From Proteles cristata cristata (taxonomy: Eukaryota > Chordata > Mammalia > Carnivora > Hyaenidae): a stretch of DNA of 64,000 bases. Below the pieces are notes generated by a model. That model was not told where the DNA came from and made no database searches. It was given only the letters and a program-made list of their open reading frames with translations. Position numbers and translations under genes: made by a program. Below, piece by piece: positions 1-11,706 of this stretch (the first letter of the stretch is position 1; each line of letters opens with the position of its first letter). Location of the stretch: positions 930,001 through 994,000 of the forward strand of contig JAESUZ010004533.1 in NCBI GenBank assembly GCA_017311185.1, given 5' to 3'.

Positions 1-100
1 AAAAATAAATAATCTGATTAAAGAATGGGAAGAAGACATGAAAAGACATTTTTCCAAAAAGACATACAATGGCCAACAGACATATGAAAAGATGCTCAAC
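1..100 (+). mobile_element. L1 ORF2 3' region, part 1 (cut by window start)
   Basis: This is the left part of a carnivore L1 that continues at 342 after a nested SINE. The sequence resembles the L1 stretch that reads as paired gacatacaatggccaacaga and catatgaaaagatgctcaac blocks near the end of ORF2. The element enters from outside the window, so its 5' extent is unknown. It is not a functional gene, because the reading frame is broken downstream. Confidence 0.85.
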
Positions 101-341
101 ATGGGACACCTGGGTGGCTCAGTCGGTTAAGCATCTGACCTTGTCTCAGGTCATGATCTCACGGTTCTAGGCTTCAAGCCCCACGTCGGGCTCTCTGCTG
201 ACAGCTCAGAGCCTGGAACCTGCTTCAGACTCTGTGTCTCCGTCTCTTTCTGCTCCTCTCCCACTCATTCTCTCCCTCTCTCTCTCTCTTTCTTTCTCTC
301 TCAAAAAGAAATAAACATTAAAAAAAATTTTTCTTAAAGAG
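101..341 (+). mobile_element. SINEC (tRNA-derived carnivore SINE), nested in L1
   Basis: A full-length SINE head (cacctgggtggctcagtcgg), a tRNA-like region, a CT-rich stretch and an A-rich tail are all visible. The target-site duplication aagatgctcaac lies at 89-100 and 342-353. It inserted into the L1 that flanks it on both sides, so it is younger than that L1. Confidence 0.95.
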
Positions 342-1160
342 AAGATGCTCAACCTCACTGAGAATCAGGGAAATACAAATCAAAACTATAATGAGATATC
401 ACCTCATACCTGTCAGAATGGCTCAGATTAACAACACAGGAAACAACAAATGTTGACAAGGCTGTGGAGAAAGTGGACCCTTCTAGCACTGTTGTGGGGA
501 ATGCAAACTGGGATAACTACTCTGAAAAACAGTATGGAGTTTCCTCAAAAAATTAAAAATAGAACTACCCTAGAATCCAGGCATTGCACTAATAAGTATT
601 TACCTGAAGAATGCAAAAATACTAATTTAAAGAGATACATGCCCCCAATGCTTATTCCAGCGTTATCTACAATAACAAAACTAGGGAAATAGCCCAAGTG
701 TCCATTGACTGATGAATGGATAAAGATGTGATATATCTATACAATGGAATATTACCAAGCCATTAAAAAGAACTAAATCTTGCCATTTACAATGATGGAT
801 GGAATTAGAGAGTATAATATTAAACAAAATAAGTCAGTCAGAGAAACACAAATACCATATGATTTCACTCATATGTGGAATTTAAGAAAGAAACCAAATG
901 AGCAAAGGGGAAAAAAGAGAAAGCCACACCAAAAAACATTCTTATCTATAGAGAACAAACTGATGGTTACCAGAGGGAGATGGGTGAGGGATGAATAAAA
1001 TAGGTGATGGGGATTAAGGCATGCACATGGTTGTGATGAGCACCAGGTATTGTATGGATGTGTTGAATCACTATATTTACACCTGAAACTGATATTACAC
1101 TGTATGTAACTAACTGGAACTTAAATAAAAACTGGAAAGAAAAACAAAAAAAAAAACAAA
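342..1160 (+). mobile_element. L1 3' end, part 2 (ORF2 tail, 3' UTR, poly-A)
   Basis: The L1 resumes with aacctcactgagaatcagg, followed by the typical carnivore 3' region: cattaaaaagaactaaatct, then agtcagtcagagaaacacaa, then catatgatttcactcatatg. It ends in gatgagcaccaggtattgta and an A-rich tail at about 1136-1160. Open frames at 450-692 and 780-998 are L1 relics and not host genes. Orientation and tail agree with a plus-strand retrotransposition event. Confidence 0.9.
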
Positions 1161-1426
1161 TCTTTTTCTATTTCAGAAACTGATCCTGAAATATTCAAGT
1201 ATAAACACAACTGGTCTCTGAAGAATGCATTTTTTATACTTCCTAATAAGGAAGCTTAGCCTTCCTCGTGGAAAAATGAGAAAGTAGAAATAACCCACTG
1301 CAGTTCTGAAAGGCATCACTAGTCAAATTAAGGGGTCCAGTTAATTATGTTCTTATGAAAGAGTTAACTTCTAGAAATAAGAAAATAGTTTAGATATGTT
1401 AAATTTATTTTCTCAGCATGATTTCT

Positions 1427-1636
1427 TTTTTTGTAAATTTTGTAATGTTCATTTTTTTTGAGAGAGAGAGACAGAGTGTGAGCCAGGGAGGGGCAGAGAA
1501 GGAGACAGAATCTGAAGCAGGCTCCAAGCTCTGAACTATCAGCACAGAGCCCAAAGCTGGGCTCAAAACCACAAACTATGAAATCATGACCTGAGCTGAA
1601 GTTAGACACTTAAACGGCTGAGCCATCTAGGAATCC
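1427..1636 (-). mobile_element. SINEC, minus strand
   Basis: The element reads in reverse: T-rich tail first, then gagagagagagacagag, then gaagcaggctccaagctctg, and finally the inverted head gagccatctaggaatcc. A short duplication tgatttct flanks it at 1419-1426 and 1638-1645. Head and B-box are mutated, so this is an older copy. Confidence 0.9.
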
Positions 1637-1645
1637 GTGATTTCT

Positions 1646-2439
1646 AAGTAAATAGGGATTTCCATAAAATTATCCAGGTATTAATTAAAGGAGCTGGTAA
1701 CTTAAGATTTATTATTATTTTGATTAAATAAATGCTTTGTAAGTTTTTAAATAAATATGTATGTTGGTAATATGTAGTGTGGGGTAATGGGTATTTTCAA
1801 ATATTAGATGTCACAATCCTTTGAAGTGGAAATAAAGGCTACATTGAAAAGGATAATTCTTCAAAATTGTATGTAGGGAATGCATGGCTATTGACTTACT
1901 TCATTTTTCTTAATTGCCTCCTTTGGGGCAAACTTGTTCATTGCATAAAGGAAGACAACAGATGGCTATGTTCACTGAGCTCTGTCACTCCTATCGTTCA
2001 TATCTCTGGATGGCTCACCTGCAGTTCTGTATGGCCCATCCATTGCCCCTGGGATCAACTCTGTTGTCCATGCTTTGTACCTAATCCCCATTCAGAATGA
2101 CCTGACAGCTACAGGGTTCCAGGGACTACACCATTATCTCTTTGTGCCATCATACACTCTCATTCAGTCTCTCACCACCATCATTAAATGTTTATCGATA
2201 CCCAAAGACATTTCTCATGGATGTGGCCTTAAGCCTTTTTCATAACCTGCTGCACTGCCAAGCTGATGATCTTACTCCTTACTTCTTTAAGGAAACTGTT
2301 TAGCCTCTCTAGGGTCATCTTTCTCACAGTTACTTTTCTCCACCTCCAAAAACAAAACAAAACAAAACAAAACAAAACAAAACAAAAAACTCTTATCCTC
2401 TTCCTGCTCCTCTTGACATATTTATTTCTCTTCTTCACC
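1646..2439. other. Stretch with no recognised feature except an AAAAC tract
   Basis: AT-rich sequence to about 1860, then mixed sequence. The part from about 2235 onward may already belong to the L2 relic that becomes recognisable near 2440. The short frame at 1867-2100 has no splice context or familiar motif. I see nothing else I can support. Confidence 0.5.
2348..2390. repeat. (AAAAC)n simple repeat
   Basis: About eight tandem AAAAC units, nearly perfect. Likely length-variable. Confidence 0.97.
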
Positions 2440-2640
2440 AATAGAGGAGAAGCTCCCTGGCCTTGTTTGGAGAATAACCCCTCCACTCATGTTTATGCCC
2501 CTGCCTCTTCTCTTCCATGCTTTTGTCTCTCAATTGCTCCCATCTCTTCAGTCTCTCCCTCTTCAACTGATACTTTATCCTCTGCCTACAAATATTCTCA
2601 AATACTCTGTCTATGCATGAGAGTCGAAAAATCCTTAAAA
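2440..2640 (+). mobile_element. L2 relic, ORF2-internal part, sense
   Basis: The sequence ctctcaattgctcccatctc through tctgcctacaaatattctca follows, with many substitutions, the L2 segment that normally reads as a series of short C/T-rich blocks about imported-like cataaacatgctgtaatttc. It is an ancient LINE fragment, heavily diverged. Family assignment rests on remembered L2 patterns. Confidence 0.55.
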
Positions 2641-3732
2641 ACACCCTTGGGAGTCAAGACTGAAAGTTCTTGGCTCTTAAAGTTTCTGGGGACAGGCACA
2701 AAATGGAATAGAAGATGTAGTAGAAGTTTTGAACAACAAAGGGTGTGTGACGGAGGGTAGAAGTGAGAACCGAGGAAACAGGGGCACCTAGGAAAGGATT
2801 ACTGGAATGTTGGGCATGATGCATCATGAAATTGTACTTTCTAGCAGCACACACCTTTGGGACTCTGGGAGAATAACATAAGCAGATGCCGCAGGGGAGC
2901 AAAGGGAATTATAGGAAAATAGTATATATAACAATCCTAACTGATCTCTTTCTAAATTTCAGTGCATTCTATAGAGAAATAACTTAGCTGTCAAATACAC
3001 TTCTCTGGCTAACTGCTTCATAACTCCAGATAGTTATGGAAAATGTTGCTGCCAACTTGATTTTTAAATTAGGCCAATTAGACTGAACAGTCTGGAGTCT
3101 AAGACTGACTATATATAAGAAAGGGGGAAAAATCTGTTTTGAAAAAGAAATCAGGCTAGCCTTTTAGAAAGGAAACAAAAATATGTTTATTAAATTTGCA
3201 TATCTAAATTTAAATGTTTCCTAATCCAATTCAATGGTATCAGATTATTTTTAAATACCTACTGTGTGTTGAGCTATTTAGAAAATGCAAATGACAAAGT
3301 GATCTGTTTCAGGTGGTAGGATTTATGCACATGAAAAAATTAGAGAACAGTGTTGAAGTATAACCAACTGTGAAAATACATGCTCAGTTAATAACCAGAA
3401 AGAGTGGTTAGAAGAGAGAAAATCAGTATTGACTGGAATTATCCAAAAAGGCAATGGAAAAGAAAAGCCAAAGGATGGGCTAGGAAGAATATTAGAAAAG
3501 AGAAATGCTAATGCATGTATGGGAGATCCAGTTTTCAGCTGTGGGCATATGGATAGTGGCCTGTCATCCTTGGATTTGAATATTGGTATTGGAGAAATAA
3601 GAATTGAGACAAACAAATACTTTGAAAAGAGAGTTATCTTCAAAGTTACTCTCTAGGACACTCTTTGTTCAGGACCCAAACACTTCTGGGAAAACCTTTC
3701 TTTTGTACCTTTCACAGTAGAATTTCATGGTT
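2641..3732. other. No recognised feature
   Basis: About 1.1 kb with short overlapping frames on both strands (3323-3643 minus, 3429-3656 plus) that show no familiar domain, no codon-like composition and no clear splice sites. I see nothing to support a gene here. Confidence 0.5.
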
Positions 3733-3975
3733 AAAAAGCACAGGCTCTGGGGCCAGACTGTTTGGGTTACAGGCCTGGTTACGTCATTTAGTGAGTAACT
3801 CTGAGGAAATTATTCAATTTTTCTGTCCCTTAGTTTTTTTGTGTGTGTTCAATGGACATCATGAGTGAACCTACTTGATAGGGTCACTGTGAAAATTGAA
3901 TGGCTTGATATATGTAAAATGTTGAGCACAATGTCTGGCACAAAGTCAGCACTAAGTGGGTACTGCCATTGTTGA
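3733..3975 (+). mobile_element. MIR, nearly full-length, sense
   Basis: Starts with aaaaagcacaggctctgggg and ccagactgtttgggttacag, then runs through the core ttcaatttttctgtccctta and ends with caatgtctggcacaaagtca and agcactaagtgggtactg. This is the tRNA-head, core and L2-like tail order of MIR. Divergence is high, as expected for this ancient SINE. Confidence 0.88.
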
Positions 3976-4063
3976 ACTACCTTTGGTGCTTTGAAAGAAC
4001 CTCCTATATGCCATTAGAATACTCCTATTGCTTCCAGTTTGCTTACAATTTTGACTCATTCTT

Positions 4064-4278
4064 TTTTTTTTTTTTTAATGTTTTATATATTTCTAGGAGA
4101 GAGAGACAGCGTGAGCAGGGGAGGGGCAGAGAGAGAGGGAGTCACAGACTGAAACAGGCTCCAGGCTCTGAGCTGGCAGTCAGCACAGAGCCCGACGCGT
4201 GGCTTGAACCCACGAACCGCGAGATCATGGCCCAAGCGAAAGTCGGACGCTTAACCGACTAAGCCTCCCAGGTGCCCC
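4064..4278 (-). mobile_element. SINEC, young TGCC-insertion subgroup
   Basis: Bounded by a perfect 18-bp duplication caattttgactcattctt at 4046-4063 and 4279-4296. The inverted body contains gagctggcagtcagcacaga, which carries four extra bases relative to the common form gagctgtcagcacaga, and cagactgaaacaggctccag. It keeps several CpG sites (gacgcg, gaaccgcgag). The perfect duplication and retained CpGs suggest recent insertion. Confidence 0.96.
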
Positions 4279-4954
4279 CAATTTTGACTCATTCTTAAGA
4301 TTCTGATAGTGAGTAAAAGGACTTTAACTCTTATTTTTTAAAAAAATGTCTACTATAGCGTAATAGCCATAGTCTCTTCATAGGGCTAAAAATTAATCTG
4401 CCTTTGCTGCTCTGGTGAGCCACCCATTGTAGGTTCCTGGTTGGGGAGGGTTATGAAGATACATTTATGAAGATTTACCTAGAAATGATATAGAAATTGA
4501 TTGTTATGAAGAGATTGATAATAGGGCTATCAGGAAGAGATGAGATAACAGGGACCAAGGTTTTGAGAATTTTATTTACTTTTGCAGAAGACATGGAAGA
4601 TATTGGGAATGGATTGAACATATGGAATAATGAGGACCATTGGAAATAAGGGTATGAGGAGAATGCACATAATAATTTGCATTAGATTTTAGCAAGCCAG
4701 ACAAACTGTGCAGTAATAAATAGTTTGAAGTTAATCTAGTGAAAATTCCTAAAGGAAACAGTCCCTCAGTTACCGCCATTCCCAAATAAATATGCCAAGA
4801 CATTTATTTTCTTCTCTAAAATAATTTCATCTTAAAGTTTGAATGTTTAAATATTTTGAGGCTCTCCAGTATTTTCAGTTAGTGAAATCTTAAGAGTAGT
4901 TTCAATGGCTATGAATTCAAATAATACACTTGTGACAAAATGTTAGTATAACAC

Positions 4955-4980
4955 TTATATATATATGTGTATATATATTT
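4955..4980. repeat. TA/TG-rich short tract
   Basis: Alternating ttatatatatatgtgtatat. Short and imperfect. Confidence 0.85.
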
Positions 4981-5770
4981 TTAGGCATGTGCACAAATAT
5001 CTCTATATGTACATATAAAAATAGAGATAGGTGTGGCAACACAGATATCCATGTATATTCTCTCTGTAAAGGTTTCAGGCACACATATATTTATGTGGAG
5101 ATGATGTATATGTTCAAAGAATGACTGATATAGCCAGTTTTCAGTATGTAGTAATCACAAAAACAACCACTACCACAACAATGTTGATGGTTATGGAGAC
5201 AAAACTTGCAAAGACGGTGGGCTTGGCAAGTTGATACAGCAGCAAGGAGATTGCCAGAGTGGTACATGGTGTCTAGTGATACTGTAAATGTGTTTATAAA
5301 GAAGCACAGATTGGCTTCCCTAGGTAGTTATGACAACAAGTTGAGAAGACTAGAGCTTATCATCTGAGGGTTACTGGTCTAGGTTGGGCATACAAACACA
5401 CAGCAGGAGGTTTGTAGATGACCAAATTGTCAGATTTAGTTATTTGTCGGTGATAGCTAGCCAGGAGAGGTCCAGACCTTACTGGGTCCTAGGGAAGTGT
5501 TCATGAATCCTGGGGAAAGAACAGGGGCCATGGTTGTCAGGTTAATAGAGTAGAACTACTGATGGTCTTTGATAATAGCCAACGTAAGAAATAAGTGCTT
5601 GGATGCACTGTGCTCAGAGGATTTTTTCCCTGATTCTTGTGCTAAAACAATTTGACCTGGTTCAGATGAGGGTTTCTAGATGGAAAACTGTTATTTTATA
5701 GACTCTTATTTACAACTTTTCCTTGACATAGGCCTTTGGATGTCCAGCTAGCATTTCAAATTCAACTTGT

Positions 5771-5786
5771 AAAAAAAAAAAAAAAA
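5771..5786. repeat. A16 homopolymer
   Basis: Sixteen consecutive A with no retroelement body recognised upstream. It could be a leftover poly-A tail. Confidence 0.95.
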
Positions 5787-5909
5787 TCTTGATGCTTGGA
5801 ACAGAAACTTATTCTATCCCAGGAATCCTCATTTCAATGAATGTTACCATACCTATTCTTTGATTCACCTAAAAGCTGAGCAGACACCATTAATTTCTCC
5901 TTTATTTCA

Positions 5910-5950
5910 CTCCTCCTCCTCCTCTTCCTCCTACTTCTCCTCCTTCTCTT
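5910..5950. repeat. TCC-rich low-complexity tract
   Basis: Runs of tcctcctcctcctcttcctc. Polypyrimidine on the plus strand. Confidence 0.9.
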
Positions 5951-6019
5951 CCAACGGCTTCAACTAGTCTTCTTGCTTTCTTTTTTACAAGGCATTAATT
6001 AAGAGTAATACTCTTATTA

Positions 6020-6340
6020 TTCAATCATGCCTGATTGAAACTCTTCATTGACTTTCAAGTATACTTAGGAAAAAATCTGAACTTGATCTCAACTGATATA
6101 GCACTGATCTGTCTCCCATTCCATGTTATCCTTCCTATTCCTCTGGTTCACTCTGCTCCCCCATCACCCACTGTTTTATTCCTTGACTATGATAAGCCCT
6201 TTTACAGCCTCACTACCCTCTTCACCTCCTGTTTTCTCTGCCTAGAATTCTCTTTTCCAGATTTATCACATGGCTCCTGTTCATTCTTGAGGTCTTTATC
6301 ACTTAGCACTCTTTGAGAGACAAAAGAAAACACTCCATTT
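6020..6340 (+). mobile_element. L2 relic, 3' part, sense
   Basis: Contains in order gaaactcttcattgactttc, then ctctggttcactctgctccc, then ctctgcctagaattctcttt. These parallel the L2 blocks (aaacccttcagtggcttccc, the gctccagccacactgg region, and tctgcctggaatgctcttcc). An ancient, diverged LINE end. The frame at 6035-6316 is a by-product. Confidence 0.75.
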
Positions 6341-6854
6341 TTAGCAGAAAGGAATTTAACATGATAAATTAGTGCTTACAGTTTTTATTGGGAAGGGCTT
6401 GGGAAAGGAAACTCCAGGTTAGGCATTCAGAAGTGACTCCAAGAACACCATCCCAGACTGGCCCACCAGATCTGCATCATCAGGAAGCCATTTTCACAAT
6501 TGGTAGCATTGGGATCACATGACCATAACCACTAGCAGGGGAAGGAATGGGACTAGCCAAAAGAATCCAGGGCATACAGTCAGCCCTGTATTCACTATGA
6601 TCACTATTCTCTGATAGACTCAACATCTTAGGTTGCCTCAGAGAATTCTAGATGTCTCTACCCTGGCACACTCTGTTTACTGCTGTCACCTTCCAGTCTC
6701 CTGGGCAGGGGTTTTGGTTAGGGGGACCAGAATAGTGACCCTCTGCTTCTGGTGGCATGTCTATGACTAAACAATTTCTGATAAAACTTGACTATTTGGG
6801 GTTAATTTTAGATCTTGAAATAATACCAAAAAGCAAGGTTATAGCCTTAAGATT
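6341..6854. other. No recognised feature
   Basis: About 0.5 kb of mixed composition, slightly richer in G+C than its surroundings (6400-6730). No repeat, frame or motif I can name. Confidence 0.5.
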
Positions 6855-6870
6855 TCCAATGCCATTTTAA

Positions 6871-7078
6871 TATTTTAAGTCTTTATATTTATTTTTAAGG
6901 GGGAGAGAAAAACAGCATGAGCAGGGAAGTGTCAGAAAGGGAGAACAGAATCCAAAGACAGGCTCCAGGCTCCGAGCTGTCAGCACAAACCCCAATGCGG
7001 GGCTCAAACCCACAAACTGTGAGATCATGACCTGAGCCGAAGTCAGGCATTTAACTGACTGAGCCACCCAGACACCCC
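6871..7078 (-). mobile_element. SINEC, minus strand
   Basis: The duplication tccaatgccattttaa is perfect at 6855-6870 and 7079-7094. The body carries gacaggctccaggctccgag and gctgtcagcacaaacccc. The minus-strand frame covering 6867-7103 is simply the SINE read through its tRNA-like head and is not a gene. Confidence 0.95.
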
Positions 7079-7094
7079 TCCAATGCCATTTTAA

Positions 7095-8024
7095 ACAGGC
7101 CACTTATCAATCACTGGGAGAGTTTACTAGAAAAACATATTTTTAAAAAAATTTCTTTCCTATACATACTGATTTCCTTGGTAGAGCTCAAGAAACCATT
7201 CATGATAAGAATGACCCATGCCTGTAGTGCATGGTTCGATTTGAAAACTGTGAGAATAGAAGTCTCTGACGTCCCCTCCATATTTGGTGTAAGGATTAAT
7301 AAGTACCTTTTACATATATAATCACTGGCATTAACTAAGGTAAAAGCTATAAATGGGCCAGCAGTGGGAATTAACAGGTCACCATACTCCTAAGTGGTTT
7401 GCATGTGGTTGCAATACTAGGTGGCCCAACCCAACGTTCTGGGCCTGTAGCTGGGATCAGCTGTGACTAAACTGATCCCCAAAATAGCTGACTCATTTAA
7501 TTGCTTCCTTTTTTCCTTATTGTACTTTAAAATATTTGCAATGGAGAACCTACCACACTGCCCGGTGTATTGCAAGTGCTTGGTAATCACTAGTTATATA
7601 TACATGATTACTAAAAAAGGAAGAGAAGGAGGGAGAAAGAGATGGAAAAGGAAAAGAAGGAAGGAAGGAAAGAAGAGATCCAATAATGAAATAGTGTGGA
7701 AAATGTAGTGTAGAAACAAATGTACTATTCTTAGGTTAGGATGCAGGTTTTACTTAGGAGCATAAACACTTAAAGTCTCTTGGGAAGAAGATGATATTAT
7801 GTCCTCCATTGTTTTATGATTGGACAAAAAATTAAATTTTATTGGACTGTTACTCAGGCATCTGAGAGCTTAGGTAGTTTCTTTTTTGACTGAACATAAC
7901 TTAAAAATAAATGCAATAGACATTTTTATTTTATCAAATACTGTTATAGCTTCATGTGAGAACGGCCTTGCACAGGGTGAACTAAATCAGGACTGTGGTT
8001 CTAGAGGCCTCTTTACCACACTTA
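7095..8024. other. Anonymous sequence with one purine tract
   Basis: About 0.9 kb. Apart from the GA-rich tract at 7612-7678 I recognise no repeat or gene. The frame at 7463-7708 runs through the purine tract and is an artefact of it. Confidence 0.5.
7612..7678. repeat. GGAA/GA-rich purine tract
   Basis: An almost pure purine stretch containing gaaggaaggaaggaaagaag. Confidence 0.9.
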
Positions 8025-8170
8025 CCAATTATGTAATTTATTTCTCTCAGCTTTTTAAACTCTAAAATATAGATCATAGTAACTTTATTATAAGGTTGTT
8101 AAGAGATTCAAGTAAGCAAATGAATGTGAAGATGGTAAGAGTTATTTACAAGTGAGATGTAAAATGAGTA
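8025..8170 (+). mobile_element. MIR fragment (core and 3' part), sense
   Basis: Matches the MIR pattern cctcatctgtaaaatggg through ttgttgtgaggattaaatga in the diverged form ctttttaaactctaaaatat, then ttataaggttgttaagagat. The 5' tRNA-like head is not recognisable. Confidence 0.65.
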
Positions 8171-9365
8171 CTTGGCATTCTTGCAGAAAGAAGTTTTCTT
8201 AAAAACCAATCATTAATTGCTAGAATGTAGAGGCATGCTGTATTCAATTTTATTGTCTTAAGCCTCATTTTCATTAAATTGAATTCTTGATTTCCTTTAG
8301 ATCCAACATGGTGTATTTCAGATACTCATACATGAAACAGCTTTTTATGTTATTAGGGATCTAGAAATTATGTATTCCAATTTGTTCCATCTTCCTTATA
8401 CCAGCCTCCCACGTATTATAATCACCATGGTTGTAAACTTAAGTGGATGATCAAAATTACCCTACTAACTATCTTAACAATCTGTGTCTTGATTCTGATG
8501 TTCTTCTCTCTCACTGTGGACACAACATCAGTTCAGTTGTGATTCCTTCCTCACATTCCCTTGTGAGTGATGCTTACTTACTCTGAACAGATGTTACAGT
8601 GCCTAGGAAAAAAAATCAGCCTTTCAATAGACCTAGATCTTATGTCTTCTAGGTATACTTTCCATCACTCTCCTTTGAGCCAGTATTTATCATTGCCCTG
8701 AAAAATATGCATTGCAGTTAGAAGGATGCAGCTAGCTCAGCAGGCAAGCCCCCATTGGGCTTACACCTTTTGTGGGGGACGCTGGCTCTTTATCTGGAGC
8801 CTGCAAATGATTGTTTAACATACACTGAAGGGAGAAGCTAGGCAGACAGTGAAAATAGCACCCTGGAGCCTGCAAAAAACTTCCAATTGCTTTAGGGATG
8901 GAAAAACATAAAGACGCAGAACCATAAAAGTCAAATTCAAAATGTAATAGAAAAATGAAAGAGGAAATAGAAGAGGAAGAAGGTGATAAAAAGAAATGGA
9001 TGAATTGCTCTTTATTTTTGCAGTCTTATCAAAATCATGGCGGGGGGAGGTTGTCTATCAGAGTCCAGATTTCTTGGGCATCTAATGAAATCATCATGGA
9101 TTTGCAAAGTGCTTCATATTTTACATTTTTGAAAGCAAGGGTATTTACATTTGGCATCAACCCAGCAGAAGAAAATAGCAACCACAGAGCTCTTACAAGC
9201 TTATTTTTATTGAATTCAATCGTCATAAAAGCAGTACAGTTACATGAGGGAAAGTATGGAAAAATGGCTTCACCGTGAATTTTGATAGCATGTTGAATCT
9301 TTAATTCTCCTGTCATTCCGGTCATTCTATCATTAGTCTTTTCCTTTCAAGTCCTTTGATGGCAA
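8171..9365. other. No recognised feature
   Basis: About 1.2 kb. It contains two overlapping antiparallel frames at 8955-9325 (107 and 96 codons) that I cannot match to any family. Neither has a plausible splice or promoter context. Chance is the simplest explanation. Confidence 0.45.
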
Positions 9366-9500
9366 TCGTGTTTTACAGATGAACCCATTAAATCACTGGA
9401 AGTTAAGTGATTAGCTCTGCTTGGTGGTCAGGTGCAGGGTTAAGATTAGATAAAAGTCCCTCGGGTTCTAGTGATTGCTAAACCCTTAGGACAGTGACCT
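9366..9500 (-). mobile_element. MIR-like fragment, antisense
   Basis: The run ttttacagatgaacccatta, followed by gttaagtgattagctctgct and ggtgcagggttaagattaga, resembles the antisense MIR pattern (ttttacagatgaggaaactg, gttaagtaacttgcc, agccgggattcgaaccc). Diverged. Confidence 0.5.
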
Positions 9501-9670
9501 GCCTTCGTAAAAAAACAGTCATCGAGAAATCATCCACAAGTTTCTTCCACCAAATTCAAAAGAGAGTTTATTACCTTTGCATAAAAAAAAAATTGCCTAG
9601 GAAGATTTTAAAGACCAGTTGCTCAAGATGAATGCTTTTCTCCTCAGAAGAGGAAATTTTGATTTAGAAT

Positions 9671-9892
9671 GTTTTTTAATTTTTTAAATGTTTATTTATT
9701 TTTGTATGTGTGAGAGAGGGACAGAGCATGAACAGAGAAGGGCAGAGAGAGAGTGAGACACAGAATCTGAAGCAGGCTCCAGACTCTGAGCTGTCAGCAC
9801 AGAGCCCAATTCAGGGCTTGAACTCACAAACCAGGAGATCATGACCTGAGCTGAAGTCAGACACTTAACAGACTTAGTTGCTCAGGCACCCC
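9671..9892 (-). mobile_element. SINEC, minus strand
   Basis: T-rich tail with tttttaaatgtttatttatt, body gaagcaggctccagactctg, inverted head gttgctcaggcacccc. Flanked by a short imperfect duplication atttaga at about 9662 and 9894. Several head substitutions indicate moderate age. Confidence 0.93.
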
Positions 9893-9900
9893 TATTTAGA

Positions 9901-11661
9901 GAGAATTTCTTGAAGTAAATGTAAATGTATTTCAATTTGTTCAGTACACATATAATTAACAATTCAGTATGTATTTGACCTGCTAATGTCCCAGGTGCTC
10001 CAGTAGGCTCTGTTTGGGTTCCAAAGATATGTGGCTCATGGAATCTGTCTACAGTTATTGAGTAATTCATTGCTTCATTGTTTTAGTCATTGATTTATGG
10101 TAGTCAATAATTATCAAATTGATGAAAAAAAGAGCTTGGTCAGAAAAGGTTTAATGTTGTAGTAGCATCAGCTGAATAGAGTATTCATATGTAGAGAAGC
10201 CCATTCAGGTATAACGAAAAATATGACTCTCTCCCAGGTAAATTTCACAGGTAGAAAGGCTTAGTATATGTTTAGTTATTAGTATATACATGGATAAGTC
10301 TGGAGTGTTTTGTGACAAAAATGCAACTGAAAAACAATTGTAATATAAGTTAAATATTGATAAGTTAAATAGGTTAAATATTGGTAAAAGACTATATTAT
10401 AAATGATAAGCATTCCCTTGTTAATTTCCCTGCAAATTTATTCTTGTTTGTTTAGTGTTTCTTGTGTTTGCTTAGTTTTTAAAAACTTTTTCCAGAACAG
10501 TTATGGTACATTTCAATCATTCTAACATACTCTTCTGAATAAAATGGTAACAAAGACCAAGCCACTATATATACTTGAAAAATTCCCCTTCCATTTACTG
10601 TAGGAGAAAAACAACACTTTAGATTAATTGTGAGGGTTTCACCAGAGTATTGCCTGATTAAAAATGACCAGAAAAGGACCAGCCTCAGAGACTCCTTTAA
10701 TTTGACAGGCTGGATACTTAGCATGTTAGAGAAGTAGTACTCTGGGGTAGTTCTTCATTCTGTTCCATTAATATAAACCTGTGGAATTTAGCCCAAACAA
10801 TAGCAGTGCACAAAGGAATAACTTCCTTTCCTGAATAATATTTACTGCATTTGCCTGCATTTTTACCTTTTTTAGTAGGTATTTTATTACTAAAATAAAA
10901 GAACTGTTTTATGGAAAAATTGCTCTAAGGTTAAGACTGTGGTGAACTCAGGGATCTAGCCATTGCAGCCTTGAGTATAATTTCCACCTGAAGGTCGGGT
11001 AAGAGCCCTTTTGAAGCAATGCGAGCAGCACTTAAGCACCGTTTCTATTATTTTCATCAAACAGAGTTTGTAATGCTTCTTTGTTCCTCCCGTGTTAAAG
11101 CTTCACATTAGTAACTACTGATTGATGCTCAAAAGAGAGGGAGATTACATGAAGATAGTATCGCATACTAATTCCCCTAAATTTGGGGATGGGGAGAATT
11201 GCAGAAAGGTGTGAGTAAATGTTATAAACGTTTCAAAAGGGGGAAAAAAAAGAATGACCTGCAGAGGGGAGATGTGCCAATGCATTATCCAGACAATACA
11301 AGCACTTTTCTTCATGTTTAGTTCTTAAGTAGGAATCCCCTTAGTTCTGCAGACCTTTCGTCACTAAGGCATCTACAGTTAGTCCATCCCTGATGGTCAC
11401 CACCTGCTTCCATCCACCCGCTGCACACCCCCCACCCCCATGCTTGTCTTCTTGCTCTCAATGCCCTTCCTCCACTATCAGCTCTTTTTGACCCCAGAAA
11501 ATAAATATGATCAAGTTTCTTCTTTCATAAAATAAAAGTAAAAAATAAATAAAAACACCTCCCTTCATTTAATTCACTAGGCAGGGGGAGTTTTTTCCCA
11601 ATGTACACAATGTACACTTTAGGTATCTTACAATTTTAATTTCTCAGTGATGCCTCAAAAG

Positions 11662-11663
<2 letters not shown>
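9901..11663. other. Anonymous sequence
   Basis: About 1.8 kb. It contains an imperfect GTTAAAT tandem (10349-10388) and a mixed-composition patch at 10930-11110 with several CpG sites (aaggtcgggtaagagc, gcaatgcgagcagc). No transposon or gene recognised. Confidence 0.5.
10349..10388. repeat. Imperfect tandem of GTTAAATATTGRTAA
   Basis: gttaaatattgataa, gttaaatag and gttaaatattggtaa follow each other directly. A small local duplication. Confidence 0.8.
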
Positions 11664-11699
<36 letters not shown>

Positions 11700-11706
11700 A
11701 CACACA
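11664..11706. repeat. (CA)n microsatellite
   Basis: About 21 CA units interrupted by one T. Likely polymorphic. Confidence 0.98.

Larger units (their letters stand above)
4297..6019. other. Anonymous sequence with small simple repeats
   Basis: About 1.7 kb without a recognised interspersed repeat. It contains an AT/TG tract (4955-4980), an A16 run (5771-5786) and a TCC-rich tract (5910-5950). The frame at 4576-4803 (minus) has no recognisable domain. Confidence 0.5.

Noticed and set aside
2266..2760. The longest open frame (164 codons), plus strand
   Set aside because: It runs through an (AAAAC)n tract and an L2 relic, has no recognised domain and no splice or promoter support.
5771..5786. 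A16 run as the tail of a retrocopy (also A18 at 29123)
   Set aside because: No retroelement or gene-like body and no flanking duplication were visible next to either run.
6867..7103. Open frame with a recurrent peptide (also at 16827-17087, 18957-19247, 28635-28820, 45743-45955 and 51845-52039), which looks like a gene family
   Set aside because: All members coincide with SINEs read through the tRNA-like head and CT-rich body. The similarity comes from the repeat, not from a protein family.
8955..9325. Opposing 107- and 96-codon frames
   Set aside because: Overlapping antiparallel frames are expected by chance. Neither matches a family I know.
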